From Siphlonurus alternatus (Eukaryota; Arthropoda; Insecta; Ephemeroptera; Siphlonuridae): 64,000 nucleotides of DNA. Under the pieces are notes generated by a model, which was not told where the DNA came from, did not search any database, and was given only the letters and a program-made list of their open reading frames with translations. This document shows, one piece after another, positions 8,708 through 20,425 of this stretch. A program made the translations under genes and the position numbers. Location: the NCBI GenBank assembly GCA_949825025.1, contig OX463786.1, positions 22,325,223 to 22,389,222 of the forward strand, written 5' to 3'. Numbering within the stretch: the first letter of the stretch is position 1; each line of letters begins with the position of its first letter.

Positions 8708-10354
8708 CATTTTTTAACAAGAAGGCGACATGAACTGTGTAATGATGCATCTCCGGGCCATGTTATATCCTCTTTAAGAGAATTTCTGCTTATTTTTGTG
8801 ATCGCTGATGGCGATTTTTTAACTTCTAAGTAGCCGCTTTTATTGGCACTTCTCGCCCTCAGCTGAAAAGCCCTAAATCACGCTAATAATAATTTTCAAA
8901 CTTAATCTATGTAATAATATTTTACCAAGTATTGTAATAAATTTTTATACAAGTAAAACAAACGAGTTTTCTGTGTAAGTTTCTGGATATCTAGTTAAAA
9001 TAAAATCCAAGTATTATTGTATGCAATGTTTTTTGTCAATAATAACCATAGAACAGAATTTTCATTAAAATACTATAAAAATTCAATTTTTTTTAAAATA
9101 CTTTATTAATTAAATTACAATACATTATATTATTTCAAGCAATTGTAGCTTCATTTTTTAAGGCTTGAATAAATTTACATTCAGATGTTGTATGTAATGG
9201 TTTCTCTAGAATAAATATAAAAATTAAAAAATAATTATGTCATATATTTTTTTTAATGTGTAAATTAAATATTATAATTATTTATTTAATATTTAGTTAA
9301 AAAAAATAAATTTTATTGTAACCTTATATTGTTGCAACTAACTGATTTAGTAAATATATATTTTAAACATAAAAATAAATGTAATACAAAAAATATTTAT
9401 AATTAAAATCATCGTTGGAATTAACAGTAATTTTCTTAATGCATTATCATTTGAGAGCTGCACTTGTGTATATTAAAATATATGAACTAAAATATAATTG
9501 TAAATACCTTATATGGAAGTGCAAATATGCAAAAGTGTTTTTCATTTCCTGTATGAGCACTCTCTTTATGTACATAAATGATACTAGGTTGGGAAATAAG
9601 TCAAGATAAAATAAGAATTTGTGCGGTTCATCAAATAATGTGAATTTTTACACAAGTCTATTACATAAAAAGTACCAAAAATGTTAAAATAATCAAATCT
9701 AAAGTTTCCATCAAGGCATTTAAATCAGCCATGATAAAAAAACAAATTATCGACGAAAGTTTCACACTGCAAATTAAAAGCTCGTTTCACACTGCAAATT
9801 AAATGAAGAAAATCGGCAGGAAACGTCGAACTTCCGTGTTTTTTATGACTAGTTATTGATTTTTATTAACTACAGTTACTGATATGCAACTTACATGCTA
9901 GCAATTTAACTAACAAGAAACGGTACATGGAAAATAAAAGTTCGTATACTTTCAATTTTGTAAGAATGATTTTACAAATTTACTTTTATTTCTTCCTCTT
10001 GCTTTTTGTTATGTATCGCGAAATTAATTTAATGTTGTAGCGTGTGAAAGTTTTTACCAAATTCTGTTAAAAATCATCAATTTAAAATATACATGCCGGC
10101 AGCCTTTTATTTGCATAGATTATAGAAAACAAGATTTTAGATTTTATATCTTTAATTTATGTAATAAAACAACATAATAAAAAACTTCAATAATATAATT
10201 TTATTCCTAAATATTGTTTATTATTGTATTTATCATTTTGTCTCAAATTTATTCAAAAAATATATTGGGGTACTGATCACAATTGACAATTTAACTTGCT
10301 GGCTATTCGTGAACCCGACCTAACTATGCTTAGGATTTTGTGGGTTCAATTCAT
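8708..10354. other. AT-rich stretch, no gene recognised
   Basis: No coding or repeat signal beyond homopolymer-rich AT sequence and a small direct repeat of TTCACACTGCAAATTAAA (9761 and 9786). A 64-codon open frame at 9415-9609 has no supporting features. Confidence 0.5.
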
Positions 10355-10520
10355 CCCATTTTCTTAGGTGAAACTGAGGAAACCATGGAAACCTCAGTCA
10401 AGATGGTCGACAATTGATGGAGCATGCCACCCCCCGGATACACGACTGGGTTCTTTAGAGTCACATGTGAAAAGTTTGGCGGTGCCTGGGAACGATCCTG
10501 AATCGTCAAATGCCCGTTTA
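10355..10520 (-). mobile_element. SINE fragment with core and degraded tRNA-like head
   Basis: On the minus strand: CCAGGCACCGCC, then a spacer, then GACTGAGGTTTCCATGGTTT and CCTCAGTTTCACC. The head-proximal part matches 26735-26800. Confidence 0.6.
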
Positions 10521-10749
10521 TTTACAAAATATAATTGCTGTAGACCAAAAGTGTCTTACAATACATGAAATAAGCAGGATCTCAATGTAACTCGATTCAT
10601 TTCACCTAAATTTTGCACACAAAATCTAACATACTTCTTATATAATAATATTTTTGACCGCGAAGATTAACAGAGCTTTCACCAGCAACAATTAGACCAC
10701 AACAATCAGCAGCTTGTTGCATTGTTGTCGTTTAGAAAGCTTTCATATA

Positions 10750-10954
10750 TTTGTGGATTTATTTAGCCTTATTTAGTTTAATTTTATCTTTTATTTAATT
10801 TATTTGAAATGGATCAAATTCATAATAGTAACAAACATTAATATAATTTGATTTGGATATGCAAGCTATTGTAAAATTTGTGAATTTATTTAGCCTTATT
10901 TAAAGTAATTTTATCTTCTATTTAATTTATTTGAATTGGATCGAATTCATATTG
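10750..10954. repeat. Diverged direct duplication, about 77 bp twice
   Basis: ATTTATTTAGCCTTATTTA..TAATTTTATCTT..TTTAATTTATTTGAA occurs at 10750-10828 and again at 10878-10954. Confidence 0.6.
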
Positions 10955-11392
10955 ATATTTTAATGATACTTAATTTGAATGTACAACTTAATTTCAATGA
11001 TCAGTTGTTGCTTGCATTTCCGCAGTTAATGTTCCCAGTTTTGACAATTTATGTATTTAATAATATAATATTAAAGATAAAATTGTTTTATGATACCAGT
11101 TAACCTAACTTTTTACTAAAAAATTCATACAATTAAATATTATTCATCAATTTAATTTCTTATCAAATTATCAAGTGTTTGAAATATTATAGTATTTTTT
11201 TTAAATATCAATTTAAAACGAATAAATTACGTATCTTCATGTTCAAAAGTGCATTGCAGATCATAATATCAAACAATAACAATGATATTGTTATAATTTT
11301 TGTTGATCTGTTAATAAAATTACCAACAAATAATAATTACATTCATTGTTAAAATAAATTAGCCACATCAATTTTAATTATTATAAAATTAA

Positions 11393-11445
11393 AGAAGGTT
11401 TTCTGACGAGGGTTCATTATAATAATTCAATTACCATTTATTATT
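11393..11445 (+). repeat. Fragment of the element inserted at 57408
   Basis: GAAGGTTTTCTGACGAGGGT followed by TCATTATAATAA is identical to 57417-57447. Confidence 0.55.
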
Positions 11446-11699
11446 ATAAAATTATTATATTGCAAAATGTACTGATATAAATTTCAAAACGCAATATTTT
11501 CGCCAAGGCTTATTTTTTTATATAATTTTCAGACAATGTACAATGATAATGACTCGATGACTTAACATTTTATAAACTTTATCATTTCTTTCAATACCAC
11601 AACAAAAAATGCTGCAGAATAATTATCAACAGAAAATGTAATGCGAATTAGTAAACAAAAAATATAATGGTTTTGCAAATTTATGAAACACAGGGAGTT

Positions 11700-11775
11700 A
11701 CATGAAAATTTCATCTCCATCCAAGCAAATGAAGTTCAAATTTTTGTGTAAGGATATAAAATTGTGTATAATTTA
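11700..11775 (+). repeat. FB-L fragment
   Basis: GAAAATTTCATCTCCATCCA and CAAATGAAGTTCAAATTTTT match the centre of the FB-L copy at 43613-43754. Confidence 0.5.
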
Positions 11776-12282
11776 CTGACTTTATAATATATATAAAAAA
11801 AAAATGTCGAATTTTCTCACCTGATAATATTTGAAGCGTTGATTATTGATTGTTGATTTTTAAATGTTGATTTCATTATGAATATAATACAAAAAGTTCA
11901 TAATATTGAATTAATGCTTGAACACACGTAGTATATAACATGTAGTAGTTGATGTGATTTATATTAAACCGGTTAATGTGCTTCCTTGTTTATTTTTATT
12001 ATTTTTAACAAAGTAACACAATGCTTTTATTTTACAAAAAGATCCGTTTAAATAACTACACGTATGTTAAGTTACAAATTTTTATTAACTAAATCCACTT
12101 TGTTTATTGTCCCATTGTTGCACTTCCGTTTCACTTTTTTTATTGAATAAAATTTTGACTTCAGTTGTACTATCACAATATTTAAGATAATTACACTTCT
12201 GTTAATTAATATTTCTACTAAATATTCAATATATTTGTTTTCGATAAATCACAATAAAGTACTACAAAAAAACACGATAAAG
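11776..12282. other. AT-rich stretch, nothing recognised
   Basis: No open frame, RNA gene or family member is visible. Confidence 0.4.
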
Positions 12283-12448
12283 AGGCGAGTTAGTATTTTC
12301 TAAAAATAGCTCTAGTGCTCCTATAACATATGGAAATAAAATCCAAAAAAATTCTCACAGATTCTCCAGAAAAAAATATAAATTCAGAAAGAAAGTGTAA
12401 TTTAACATGGGGTCGTACCTGAAAAAGACCCTCGAAAATACTAACTCA
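12283..12448. repeat. Foldback with about 15-bp inverted ends
   Basis: GAGTTAGTATTTTC at 12285 pairs with GAAAATACTAACTC ending near 12447. A MITE is possible, but this is the only copy here. Confidence 0.5.
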
Positions 12449-12839
12449 GTTTTTGTTTTTTGACAACAGGAATCCTTTACTAATTCATTTAATTCTTTAT
12501 TATTTCACTATAATATTTAGTAATTATATCACAAAATTAATTTGATTTTAAGTAATTATCCACACAATTATTTTAACACTGTGAAGATGGAGTTATTAGG
12601 TGAGCTAAATTGTATAAGAATTGTCTCAATTAAACTCCCGATCCGAAACAAAGTAAATTACAATTATCTTAATTTAACAGTACTGAAACAATATAGATGC
12701 TGTCTTAATTAAATTATTGATATGAAATTTAAATTTTGCGTGTATTAATTTGAGGTAAATAATCGTCTCTACGATTTAAACTCTTTGATCGTCTCTTCAA
12801 CAGCGCTGATTCGAAGCGATCAATTGCAATTGATTTAAT

Positions 12840-13060
12840 TATACACTGGTCTAGACTCTTGATGCTCCAATACTATTGTAATTAAACAGTATACTGGTCT
12901 AAACTCTTGATGTTCCAATACTATTGTAATTAAACAGTATAATACTGAGATAAACTGTGATGTTCCAATACTATTGTAATTAAACAGTATACTGAGATAA
13001 ACTGTGATGTTCCAATACTATTGTAATTAAACAGTATACTGAGATAAACTGTGATGTTCC
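12840..13060. repeat. Minisatellite, 47-50 bp unit, about 4.5 copies
   Basis: CCAATACTATTGTAATTAAA recurs starting at 12867, 12915, 12965 and 13012. Early units carry GGTCTAAACTCTTGATG, later ones GAGATAAACTGTGATG, so the array is expanding by unit type. Confidence 0.85.
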
Positions 13061-13160
13061 TCGCCGCTTGTTCCGCGAGTCACTGACTGAACTTCTCCGA
13101 CCGAGCGACGATGAGTTAACAAAATTAAAATTCAACATCCCAAACTATGACGTCATCCTT
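13060..13160 (-). promoter_or_regulatory. GC-richer island with CRE and initiator-like motifs
   Basis: Minus-strand order: TTATAAGGATGACGTCATAG (TATA-like, CRE), then TTCAGTCAGTGACTCGCGG (initiator-like). No downstream exon could be identified. Weak candidate. Confidence 0.2.
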
Positions 13161-13596
13161 ATAACTCATTTTTTAACTTGATTCTCAGTCTTTCAAATCA
13201 ATATTTATGTAGAAATAAATGTGAAATTCATTTAATTGTTTCAGAAGAGAGATTATTGTTTAATTTAAAGTCTAATTCACGTGTTTTTAATTGTTGACGT
13301 AATGGTCTTGTATGATGACTTAGACTTTAATTTCTCCCACCAAAAAAGTAACCTACCGTAACCTGTTACGCTTGCTGGCTTGTCTGAGTTTCTTTTTTGA
13401 TATAATCTTTATTTTTATATAAAAAAGAATCATTGTATATAATTCTTTTAACAAATCAATTTAATGAGTTTTCGTTAATTAAATAATTATAGTGAATTAA
13501 TTTTTAACACCTTTATATTATTTTATTACACGATCTTTCAACAGAATCTGTTCCAGCTCATTGCTTAATCATAGACCTTCTTTGCATATTAAAATA

Positions 13597-13670
13597 GAGG
13601 CTTCAAGTCAGCTGATTTTGTGGTGTTCCCACCGTCCTATCCAAACCTATGTTAAAAAAAACTCGAAATT
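13597..13670 (-). mobile_element. MITE-B end fragment
   Basis: GAGGCTTCAAGTCAGCTGAT, then GTTCCCACCGTCCTATCC, the reverse complement of the right end of the copy at 578-848. Confidence 0.7.
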
Positions 13671-14302
13671 GCTTTAAAGAAATTTGTTAGGGAGAAATGA
13701 GTTCTTGATTCATTATCAGAAGACCCCTAAATAGGGGGGTAGGAGATGTTTTCAAATTGATTGCTTTAATAGTTATTGAGAAAAAAAATCAAAATTTTCT
13801 AACATGGTGGCTTATGGAGAAAATTTTACCGCCGTGGAACGCTAGAAGTATTAATTCCGAAGCGGTGAGGTTGAAATATCGCACTAAAACATGCTCACAA
13901 ATGAACGGGACTTGCAAGTTAATGCACTTGGGAATGTACAAAATGCGTGGTATGTAAATGAGAAGGGAAAAGAAATAAATTTTAATTTTTAAGAAAGTGT
14001 GAAAATTCAATCTTTCTCACTAAATGGATTCTTGGCATGCATAATATAATATATACTTGAATCAACATTAGTTGTAATTTATATAAAACATAAATCTCAA
14101 ATTTGTTATACACCTGCTATACAATTGCTGATAAAAATGCAAGAGAGCTCCCCTTGTAACTGTAACATGCTGAAAATGTTTGCCAACCTTCAAAAACTGC
14201 AGGAAAATGCTCCAAAGTATAGCGAGTTTCCATTGCTTACAGATGTACATAATAGAGATAATAATTATAAGTGATAAACATACAGAAACCTGATATAAGT
14301 AA
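13671..14302. other. No gene recognised
   Basis: Overlapping open frames on both strands (66 and 73 codons near 13757-14010) have no recognisable product and no splice context. Confidence 0.4.
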
Positions 14303-14557
14303 CCGAGTTGAAATAAATTTAATCTTTTGTTCTCTATTAAGCTGTCTTCTATTTTGCACCATTTTAAAGAAAAAAAAAATACTAACTTATACAATTTTTT
14401 TCTTTTTTCATCTTCTTGAGCATAAAATTGTTAGAAATAATTTCTTCATTTCATCCTCACTTTGAGCGAAGAGGAAATAAGATGTGTTTTAGAGGTAAAA
14501 AGATTAGGTTTAGACTTGTAAAAGATGAGTTGAAGACGTAATTTTTCAACTATAGGA
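14303..14557 (+). mobile_element. MITE-A copy, full length
   Basis: Starts CCGAGTTGAAATAAATTTAA and ends TTTTTCAACTATAGG. The GAGATTACGTC block is replaced by AACTTATACAATTTTT. Confidence 0.8.
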
Positions 14558-15250
14558 TAATGCCTCAGCGTATAATTCAGTTTAATTTTGGCTGGAGATA
14601 GATTTGGAATTAAATAATTTTCATTCATTTGATAGAAACTTAGCTGCAATAAAATCTTTATGCAAATAAGTGAAAGTAAATGAACGTAAGAAACTAAAAA
14701 CTCTTAATGAAAAATTTGCAAATTGATTAAATTCCCCCATCCATTTCCATGCAATGATTTTATTTTAGGAATTATGAAATCATGATTTATATAAATAAAA
14801 CAAAATAAAATGTGTTTGCTAAATTACTCATGGGAATAATAATTTATTAGTAAATAGCATTTTGGTGCAAAGGGTATTCATACTGAATATATTTTAATTC
14901 ACTTTTCGGACTTTTACCTTTGCCGGTGTTCGATGTAATCCTTCTGTATGTAGTATGTTGCGATGGTCACTTAGTGTTCGTGCACGTCACTAACACTTGC
15001 ATGTAATACTAATTTATATAATTGTATGGATTCTTGGGTTAATGTTATGAATTTTAGGCTAGAGTATGTTAGTACCATTAGGATAATTCTAAATCTCCCT
15101 TACATTTTTACTTGTCAGTGCAACGGTATATTGAGGTACGGAGTTTCTTATCCTCAGGCTGTCAGATTAACATGGAGGAATGCGGAGGGCTGGCGGGCAC
15201 GCTCATCAGTGAATTATCCTCGTACTATCATTGATCCCGATAAGAGTCGT
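14558..15250. other. No gene recognised
   Basis: A 79-codon open frame at 15026-15265 runs into the neighbouring MITE-A and shows no domain. The segment around 15180 (GGAGGGCTGGCGGGCACGC) is GC-richer than average without a clear role. Confidence 0.4.
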
Positions 15251-15499
15251 CCCAGTTGGAATTAATTTCATCTTTTATTATACGCTCTTCTCTCGTCTTT
15301 TTTTTTTTTTTGCACCATTTTAGAGGAGAAAAAGACGAAATTACGTATTTTTTTCTCTTCTTGAAAATAAAATGTTAGAAATATTGTCTTCATTTCATCC
15401 TCACTTTGAGCGAAGAGGAAATAATATGTGTTTTAGAGGTAAACATACGGAGTTTGGACATGTAAAAGATGAGTTGAAGACGTAATTTTTCAATTAGGG
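15251..15499 (+). mobile_element. MITE-A copy, full length
   Basis: Starts CCCAGTTGGAATTAATTTCA and ends TTTTTCAATTAGGG. It holds a T-run in place of the usual CTCCTCTTA before TTTTGCACC. Confidence 0.8.
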
Positions 15500-15504
15500 T
15501 TTAT

Positions 15505-15610
15505 TCAGTATTAAGCTCTTCTCTCGTCTTTTTTACTCTAATTTTGCAGCATTTTACAAAAAAAAAAAAAAAAAAATAGGTAAAAAAGACGAGATTACGT
15601 ATTTTCTATA
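15505..15610 (+). mobile_element. MITE-A fragment abutting the preceding copy
   Basis: TATTAAGCTCTTCTCTCGTC through AAAAAGACGAGATTACGTAT, with an 18-A run. It begins a few bases after the copy ending at 15499, so two insertions or a partial tandem duplication lie side by side. Confidence 0.65.
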
Positions 15611-16106
15611 ATAATAATAAAATGAAAATAAAAATTTGATAATTTATTTTTAACTAAATTAAAAATAAAAATATTTAGTAAATAAATAAAAATTAATTTT
15701 AAATACAATTTATTGAAACGCACGCTAACAGATTTTAGTATTTTATTAGTACAAAACTCCCTAAATACTGAAATAATAATATCAATAAATTTAATGAAGA
15801 ATATGGAACGATATGTTTAATAAATTATTAATTTATTCTGATTTCATTTGAGAAAGAAGTTAAAGAATTCATGCTATGATTTCTGTGATAATATTTTATA
15901 TATAAAAAATTAAAACAAAATTCAGCATATTTTCGAAGGAAGATCCACAAAAATAATTCTTGTTTATTTAATATAAATATAATGCGTTGAATTGCGATAC
16001 CAAAACGTGTTTAATCTCAAGTAAACAAACTCATTGCAACAACAATTACCGTTAACACTCTTACTTGCACAATAACAACATTACAGAACTTTCTAGTTAT
16101 GATTAA

Positions 16107-16724
16107 TTGAGACGACGACACATTCATGTGAATGAAATATGTAAAAGAATTAATTGGGCAAATTTTGTTTTGTATACATTGCGTGATCATGTATCTCAAA
16201 AAACTTTATTCACTGTATATTATTCTTATGTGTATCCTCATTTGGCTTATGGACTAATTTTTTTTGGTAGTTATTCCACTCATTTGAATAGACTCTTCAT
16301 CTTGCAAAAACGTGCTTTGCGTACTATTCTTCATTTTAAGAAGACAGATACTTGTGTCTCACATTTTAGGGTGAATAATGTTTTAACTTTACCTTCAATG
16401 TACATTTTAAATTGTTGTGTATTTAAGCGCAAGTATCCTGAATTGTACACATGTAATGTTGATACTCATTTGTATAATACAAGAAACAAAGATAAAGTTA
16501 CTACAGAAAGACATAACTCTGCTCAGTTCGAGAAAAGTTCTTTTTATCAAACTGCAAAAATTTATGATTTCTTGCCAAATAGTATCAAAAATATTGAAAG
16601 TGACGTTGTTTTTAAAAAAAGTTTAAAAAAAATATTGATTGAAAAAGAGTTCTATTCAGTGAAATCATATTTTAGTAACAAAATTAGTGAAAGTGTTATG
16701 ATTAATGTACCTGTTAATAATTGA
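16107..16724 (+). CDS. LINE reverse transcriptase, C-terminal fragment (205 codons)
   Basis: The frame encodes the region after the catalytic palm of a Jockey/CR1-type LINE reverse transcriptase. Visible signatures are YPHLAYG (residues 43-49), LQKRALRTI (66-74), LTLPSMYIL (93-101) and HLYNTRN (121-127), then YQTAKIYDFLPNSIKN and a lysine-rich end. The catalytic YxDD motif and the endonuclease are missing because the copy is 5'-truncated. The first codon is TTG; there is no real start, and the frame simply opens at the truncation. No internal stop occurs, so the insertion is fairly young. Not functional by itself. A second, diverged fragment with the YQTVKIYNFLP signature lies at 60547-60660. 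Confidence 0.85.
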   Translation: MRRRHIHVNEICKRINWANFVLYTLRDHVSQKTLFTVYYSYVYPHLAYGLIFFGSYSTHLNRLFILQKRALRTILHFKKTDTCVSHFRVNNVLTLPSMYILNCCVFKRKYPELYTCNVDTHLYNTRNKDKVTTERHNSAQFEKSSFYQTAKIYDFLPNSIKNIESDVVFKKSLKKILIEKEFYSVKSYFSNKISESVMINVPVNN

Positions 16725-16866
16725 TTTTTTATTATTGTATTTATAAATGGTTAAAATTTATATCGATTATGCAATGTTTTATGTTTTGTTTTCAGTGTCT
16801 GACGTGAACCATGTTGTATGTACAACCAGTTGTTCCAAAATAAAAAATAAAATAAAATAAAATAAA
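16107..16866 (+). mobile_element. 5'-truncated non-LTR retrotransposon (LINE), 3' end
   Basis: The coding end of a LINE reverse transcriptase (16107-16724) is followed by about 75 bp of untranslated sequence, the hairpin motif GTTGTATGTACAAC (16813-16826), and a tail of AAATA repeats ending at about 16866. 5' truncation with an A-rich tail is the hallmark of target-primed reverse transcription. No convincing target duplication was found, so the exact left edge is uncertain. Confidence 0.8.
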
Positions 16867-16954
16867 TTCCGAGATGATTTGTCTGAAAGTTATTTTACAT
16901 GTCGACTCGAGACGGAGGTACTTCTTTACACACGAAGGTAAAGAAGTTCATCCA

Positions 16955-17213
16955 CCCTATTACATCTTCAACTCATCCTTTACACGTCTAAATCTAATCT
17001 TTTTACTTCTAAAACACATCTTATTTCTTCTTCGCTCAAAGTGAGGATGAAATGAAGACAATATTTCTAACATTTTATGCTCAAGAAGAGGAAAAAATAC
17101 CTAATCTCGTCTTTTTCACCTATTTTTTCCTCTAAAATGAAGCAAAATAAGAAGAGAAAAGACGATAGGAGAGTTTAATAGTGAAGAAAAGATGAAATTT
17201 ATTTCAACTCGGG
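16955..17213 (-). mobile_element. MITE-A copy, full length
   Basis: Plus-strand order is inverted: CCCTATTACATCTTCAACTC at the left, TTTATTTCAACTCGGG at the right. All internal blocks are present. Confidence 0.85.
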
Positions 17214-17699
17214 TCGATTTAGTGCAGAAAGTGTAAGAACAGACCTAATATCCCGAATGACAAATTGCTTTTGTCACTGAACATAAAGATCTGACTACGT
17301 AAGTCACCTGCTGGATTACTGCATGATTACAAGTCACATTTCTTTCTGGCTGGATTAGTCACAATAAAAATTACATAACATCTAAAAAAATCGTTTCACT
17401 TTTTCCTAATTAGGGCCAATTAAGGAATTTTTACCGTGTAATTCAATTTTCTCAAGTCATCTTCACTAATTATTTAGAGCAATTACTCTAAAAATTAAAC
17501 AAAAAAATTTCAATTTTAGAGTGTTAAGATCTTTATAGAGTGGAGATTAGACTTCTGTTTTAATAATTTCCTATTTCAGATAATTTAAAGTGCAAAATTG
17601 TTATTGATAAAACCAATTAATAAATTAAATTAAAAAATGAATGTAAAATATAGTAAAAAAAAAAGTAATTATTTTTATTTTTTTAAATAATTATCACAG
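17214..17699. other. AT-rich stretch, nothing recognised
   Basis: No coding region or repeat family identified. Confidence 0.4.
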
Positions 17700-17932
17700 G
17701 GTAGTATAATATATACAATGACAAAATAATTATAATTATAATACAGCATTAGTCTTGTCAATTTAAAAAAATTAATAATGGATAAATCATACTTTTAAAT
17801 ATTGTTTGGGTACATGTGTTTAAATTAATTAAATTAGTTAAACTTAGAAAACCTCATTAGAATTAAGTATGTTACATATTTTATGTAAAAATTGACGTGA
17901 TCCATGCTGTATGATCGAATTAAAAATTTGAA
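17700..17932 (+). mobile_element. LINE 3' end (family N), sense
   Basis: Ends GACGTGATCCATGCTGTATG, ATCGAATTAAAAATTTGAAC. Upstream blocks AATATTGTTTGGGTA and AATTAAGTATGTTACATATT match the minus strands of 3821-4040 and 36946-37165. It diverges more than those two do from each other. Confidence 0.65.
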
Positions 17933-17935
17933 CAA

Positions 17936-18319
17936 AACATAAACAAAAAGTCACATGAATATATCAGACAAGCACAATTAGCAATAAGAAATAATAAAAT
18001 AAAAAAAAAATACACAAAAATCAGCAGTTCAAATTTTCCCCGCCAGATGATGTCAGTGCTACCTGAATTATTTTCTGCCAGGTAACAAGTGTATAACAAT
18101 TTCCGCAATTTACCGTTACCATGGTTACGTTATGTACTGTCTTGATGTGAGACTTGCACTTTTTACAGGTCTGTCATATTTCATTGACTTCACACAAAAA
18201 ATGAAGTTTTTGTTAATTAAGGGCCTGTAATCGAATTCTGCGATGATCCTGTTAAAAGTTTTTATATTAATTAATTATAAGCATCGTAACCTCTAATTCG
18301 CCAAGACCAAGATTCCTAT
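17936..18319. other. No gene recognised
   Basis: An antisense 62-codon open frame at 17920-18108 has a hydrophobic middle but no start context or homology I recognise. Nothing else is visible. Confidence 0.35.
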
Positions 18320-18866
18320 ATATTGCGTCCATCGTTAGATTTGTTTGAAAATGAAGCGGTGTTTTTGTTGTTTTTTTAACTCGGTTATATAATTGACGTA
18401 AAAAAATCTAAATCTTGAATAGAGTATTGTCCTCAATTTTTTTTATTGCAGAAAGGATAGAGGGTGCAAAGTTATGCTACCCTGATTTTTTTTCAGATTT
18501 TTTAGAGCCCGGGAACTATTTTTAAAAAATTATTGAAATTCCTTTTCTTGACGTCACGAGACGCCGCTCCTTAAGAAAAAGATAGGACTTGCCGCCGCGT
18601 GACGTCACAAAAAGGACTTTCAATAATTTTTTAAAAATAGTTCCAGGTCTCAAAATATCTGAAAAAAATCAGGGTAGCATAACTTTGCACCCTCTATCCA
18701 TTTCCGCAATAAAAAAAATTGAGGACAATACTCCATTGTCCACCGTAAAGAAATTTTCCCTAAAACTATTTTTCCTGCTGAAAAAAATCAAATTCACGTT
18801 GTTTTTTTTTACATATGTTTGTATAGGACGTTGGGAACACCGAAAAATCAGCTGACTTGAAGCTTC
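18320..18866 (+). mobile_element. MITE-B copy B2 interrupted by FB-C
   Basis: The left part, TTTGAAAATGAAGCGGTG to about 18420, resumes at about 18735 and ends GTATAGGACGTTGGGAACAC and ACTTGAAGCTTC. The first bases are degraded. Confidence 0.7.
18421..18734. mobile_element. FB-C copy C2, nested in MITE-B
   Basis: Ends AGAGTATTGTCCTC and GAGGACAATACTCC. Same arms and TGACGTCA-bearing centre as the copy at 6945, with only scattered differences. Confidence 0.8.
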
Positions 18867-19179
18867 AATTAACATATTTATTTTAAAAGCTCTTACATCA
18901 CAATTAAAGATTTCCATAAAACCGAAAGATGATAAAGAAGCACAGTTATAATTTTGTAAGAGAAAACAGCTGATTGTGTCGACCCGGTTATAACATGGCC
19001 TTGTTTAAAAAGTGATTTTCAGGAAATTAGAAGACTTTTTAAAATTAGTTATGTGGTTTATATAACACAATATAATGGAGCTGATCTGACATAATTGCCA
19101 GCAACATGCTAATTAATTAATTATTGCAGTCTTTGACTTCTGCTAATGTTTGTGTCCTTTTAACATCAAGTATTATTTA

Positions 19180-19399
19180 CCCGAGTTCAAATAATTTTCA
19201 TCTTTTCTTCACTATTAAGCTCTCCACTCATCTTTTGTCCTATTTTTTTGCACCATTTTAGAGGAGAAAAAATGTTATAAATATTGTCTTCATTTCATTC
19301 CCACTTTGAACGAAGAGGAAATAAGATGTGTTTTAGAGATAAAAAGATTAGGTTTAGACGTGTAAAGGATGAGTTGAAGACGTAATTTTTCAACTAGGG
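19180..19399 (+). mobile_element. MITE-A copy with internal deletion
   Basis: CCCGAGTTCAAATAATTTTC to TTTTTCAACTAGGG, 220 bp. The GACGAGATTACGTC to CATAAA segment is missing. Confidence 0.8.
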
Positions 19400-19943
19400 A
19401 AGCTGCTAATAAAATTGTAATTATACATATCATCAGATAATTTTAACAAATTGATTTATTATATAATGTCAGAATAATATTTATTATTATAATGCATCAT
19501 GATTTTGGTAGATTTCAAGCAGTTATTATTACTGTTTTTACTTCATGTAATGATACTATTGATATTTTTAAAAATGCATTTTTTAAAAAATGTTTATTTA
19601 TGTAACTTCATCATTATTATTAAATTTCATTTCATGTAAACAATTGTAATTTGAAAATAATTTACATTAAAAATTACAATTTTATTAAAAAAATAAAATT
19701 ACTGTCACAATAATTCCTAATTTCATTGTTTCATATTTCATATAAATCCAAAAAACATGAATATCTCGTAACACCATCCTAAGCAACTTTATATAAATCA
19801 TGTGTCATAACTCATAATGTTCGAAAGAAAATGTGGCGAAGTTTATTTATTTTTTATTTTTCTTCGTACAGACCTCCGCTCTGAATGAGTTTGAGCCGTG
19901 ACTGTCGACCCAGATGCAGTCTTTCTGACACTTCATTATTATA
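19400..19943. other. AT-rich stretch, nothing recognised
   Basis: No supported feature. GTACAGACCTCCGCTCTGAA near 19867 is locally GC-richer. Confidence 0.4.
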
Positions 19944-20050
19944 AAGGCTTCAAGTGCGCCTCGCGATGCTCATTTGTGTCACTAAGGTCCATCTTACACT
20001 TGAAAATGAAGCAAAGTTTTTTTTTTTAATTTTTCTCGGTATTAAAAATT
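19944..20050 (+). mobile_element. MITE-B left-end fragment
   Basis: AAGGCTTCAAGTGCGCCTCG, CATTTGTGTCACTAAGGTCC and ACTTGAAAATGAAGCAAAG match 578-660. Confidence 0.7.
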
Positions 20051-20204
20051 AAAATTTGGGAACACATTTAATCAGCTTGAATCTTCCTACACGTTAATTA
20101 ATAGAAAAATTAAAACCAAAATCTATTGAAAAAACATCAGGAATTTTGTTATTGTATATACTTGGATAGAGTTAGATATTCTTAATATTTTTCAAATTTT
20201 TTAA

Positions 20205-20425
20205 CCCCTCTAACACCCTAAAAATCGAGGAAAAGGAACTGTGACGTCATAATCATGCAACGTATTCCCCTATGCTTGTGTGTTATATATTTGCATGACT
20301 GTGACGTCACAGCGTTTTGCAGCAAAATTTGAAGGATTTAGAGAGAGTAAAAAATATATATAATATATTTACAATACATAACTCGAGGCCCATAAATGTT
20401 ACAAAATTTTCATAAATGTTGTCCA
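20205..20425. repeat. Repeat K with CRE hairpin
   Basis: CTGTGACGTCATAATCATGC (20240) and its inverted partner TTGCATGACTGTGACGTCAC (20290) form a hairpin. The preceding ATCGAGGAAAAGGA and following CTCGAGG..GTCCATTG blocks recur at 43908-44055. Confidence 0.6.

Noticed and set aside
13757..13957. 66-codon plus-strand frame
   Set aside because: It overlaps an equally long antisense frame, with no domain or codon preference.
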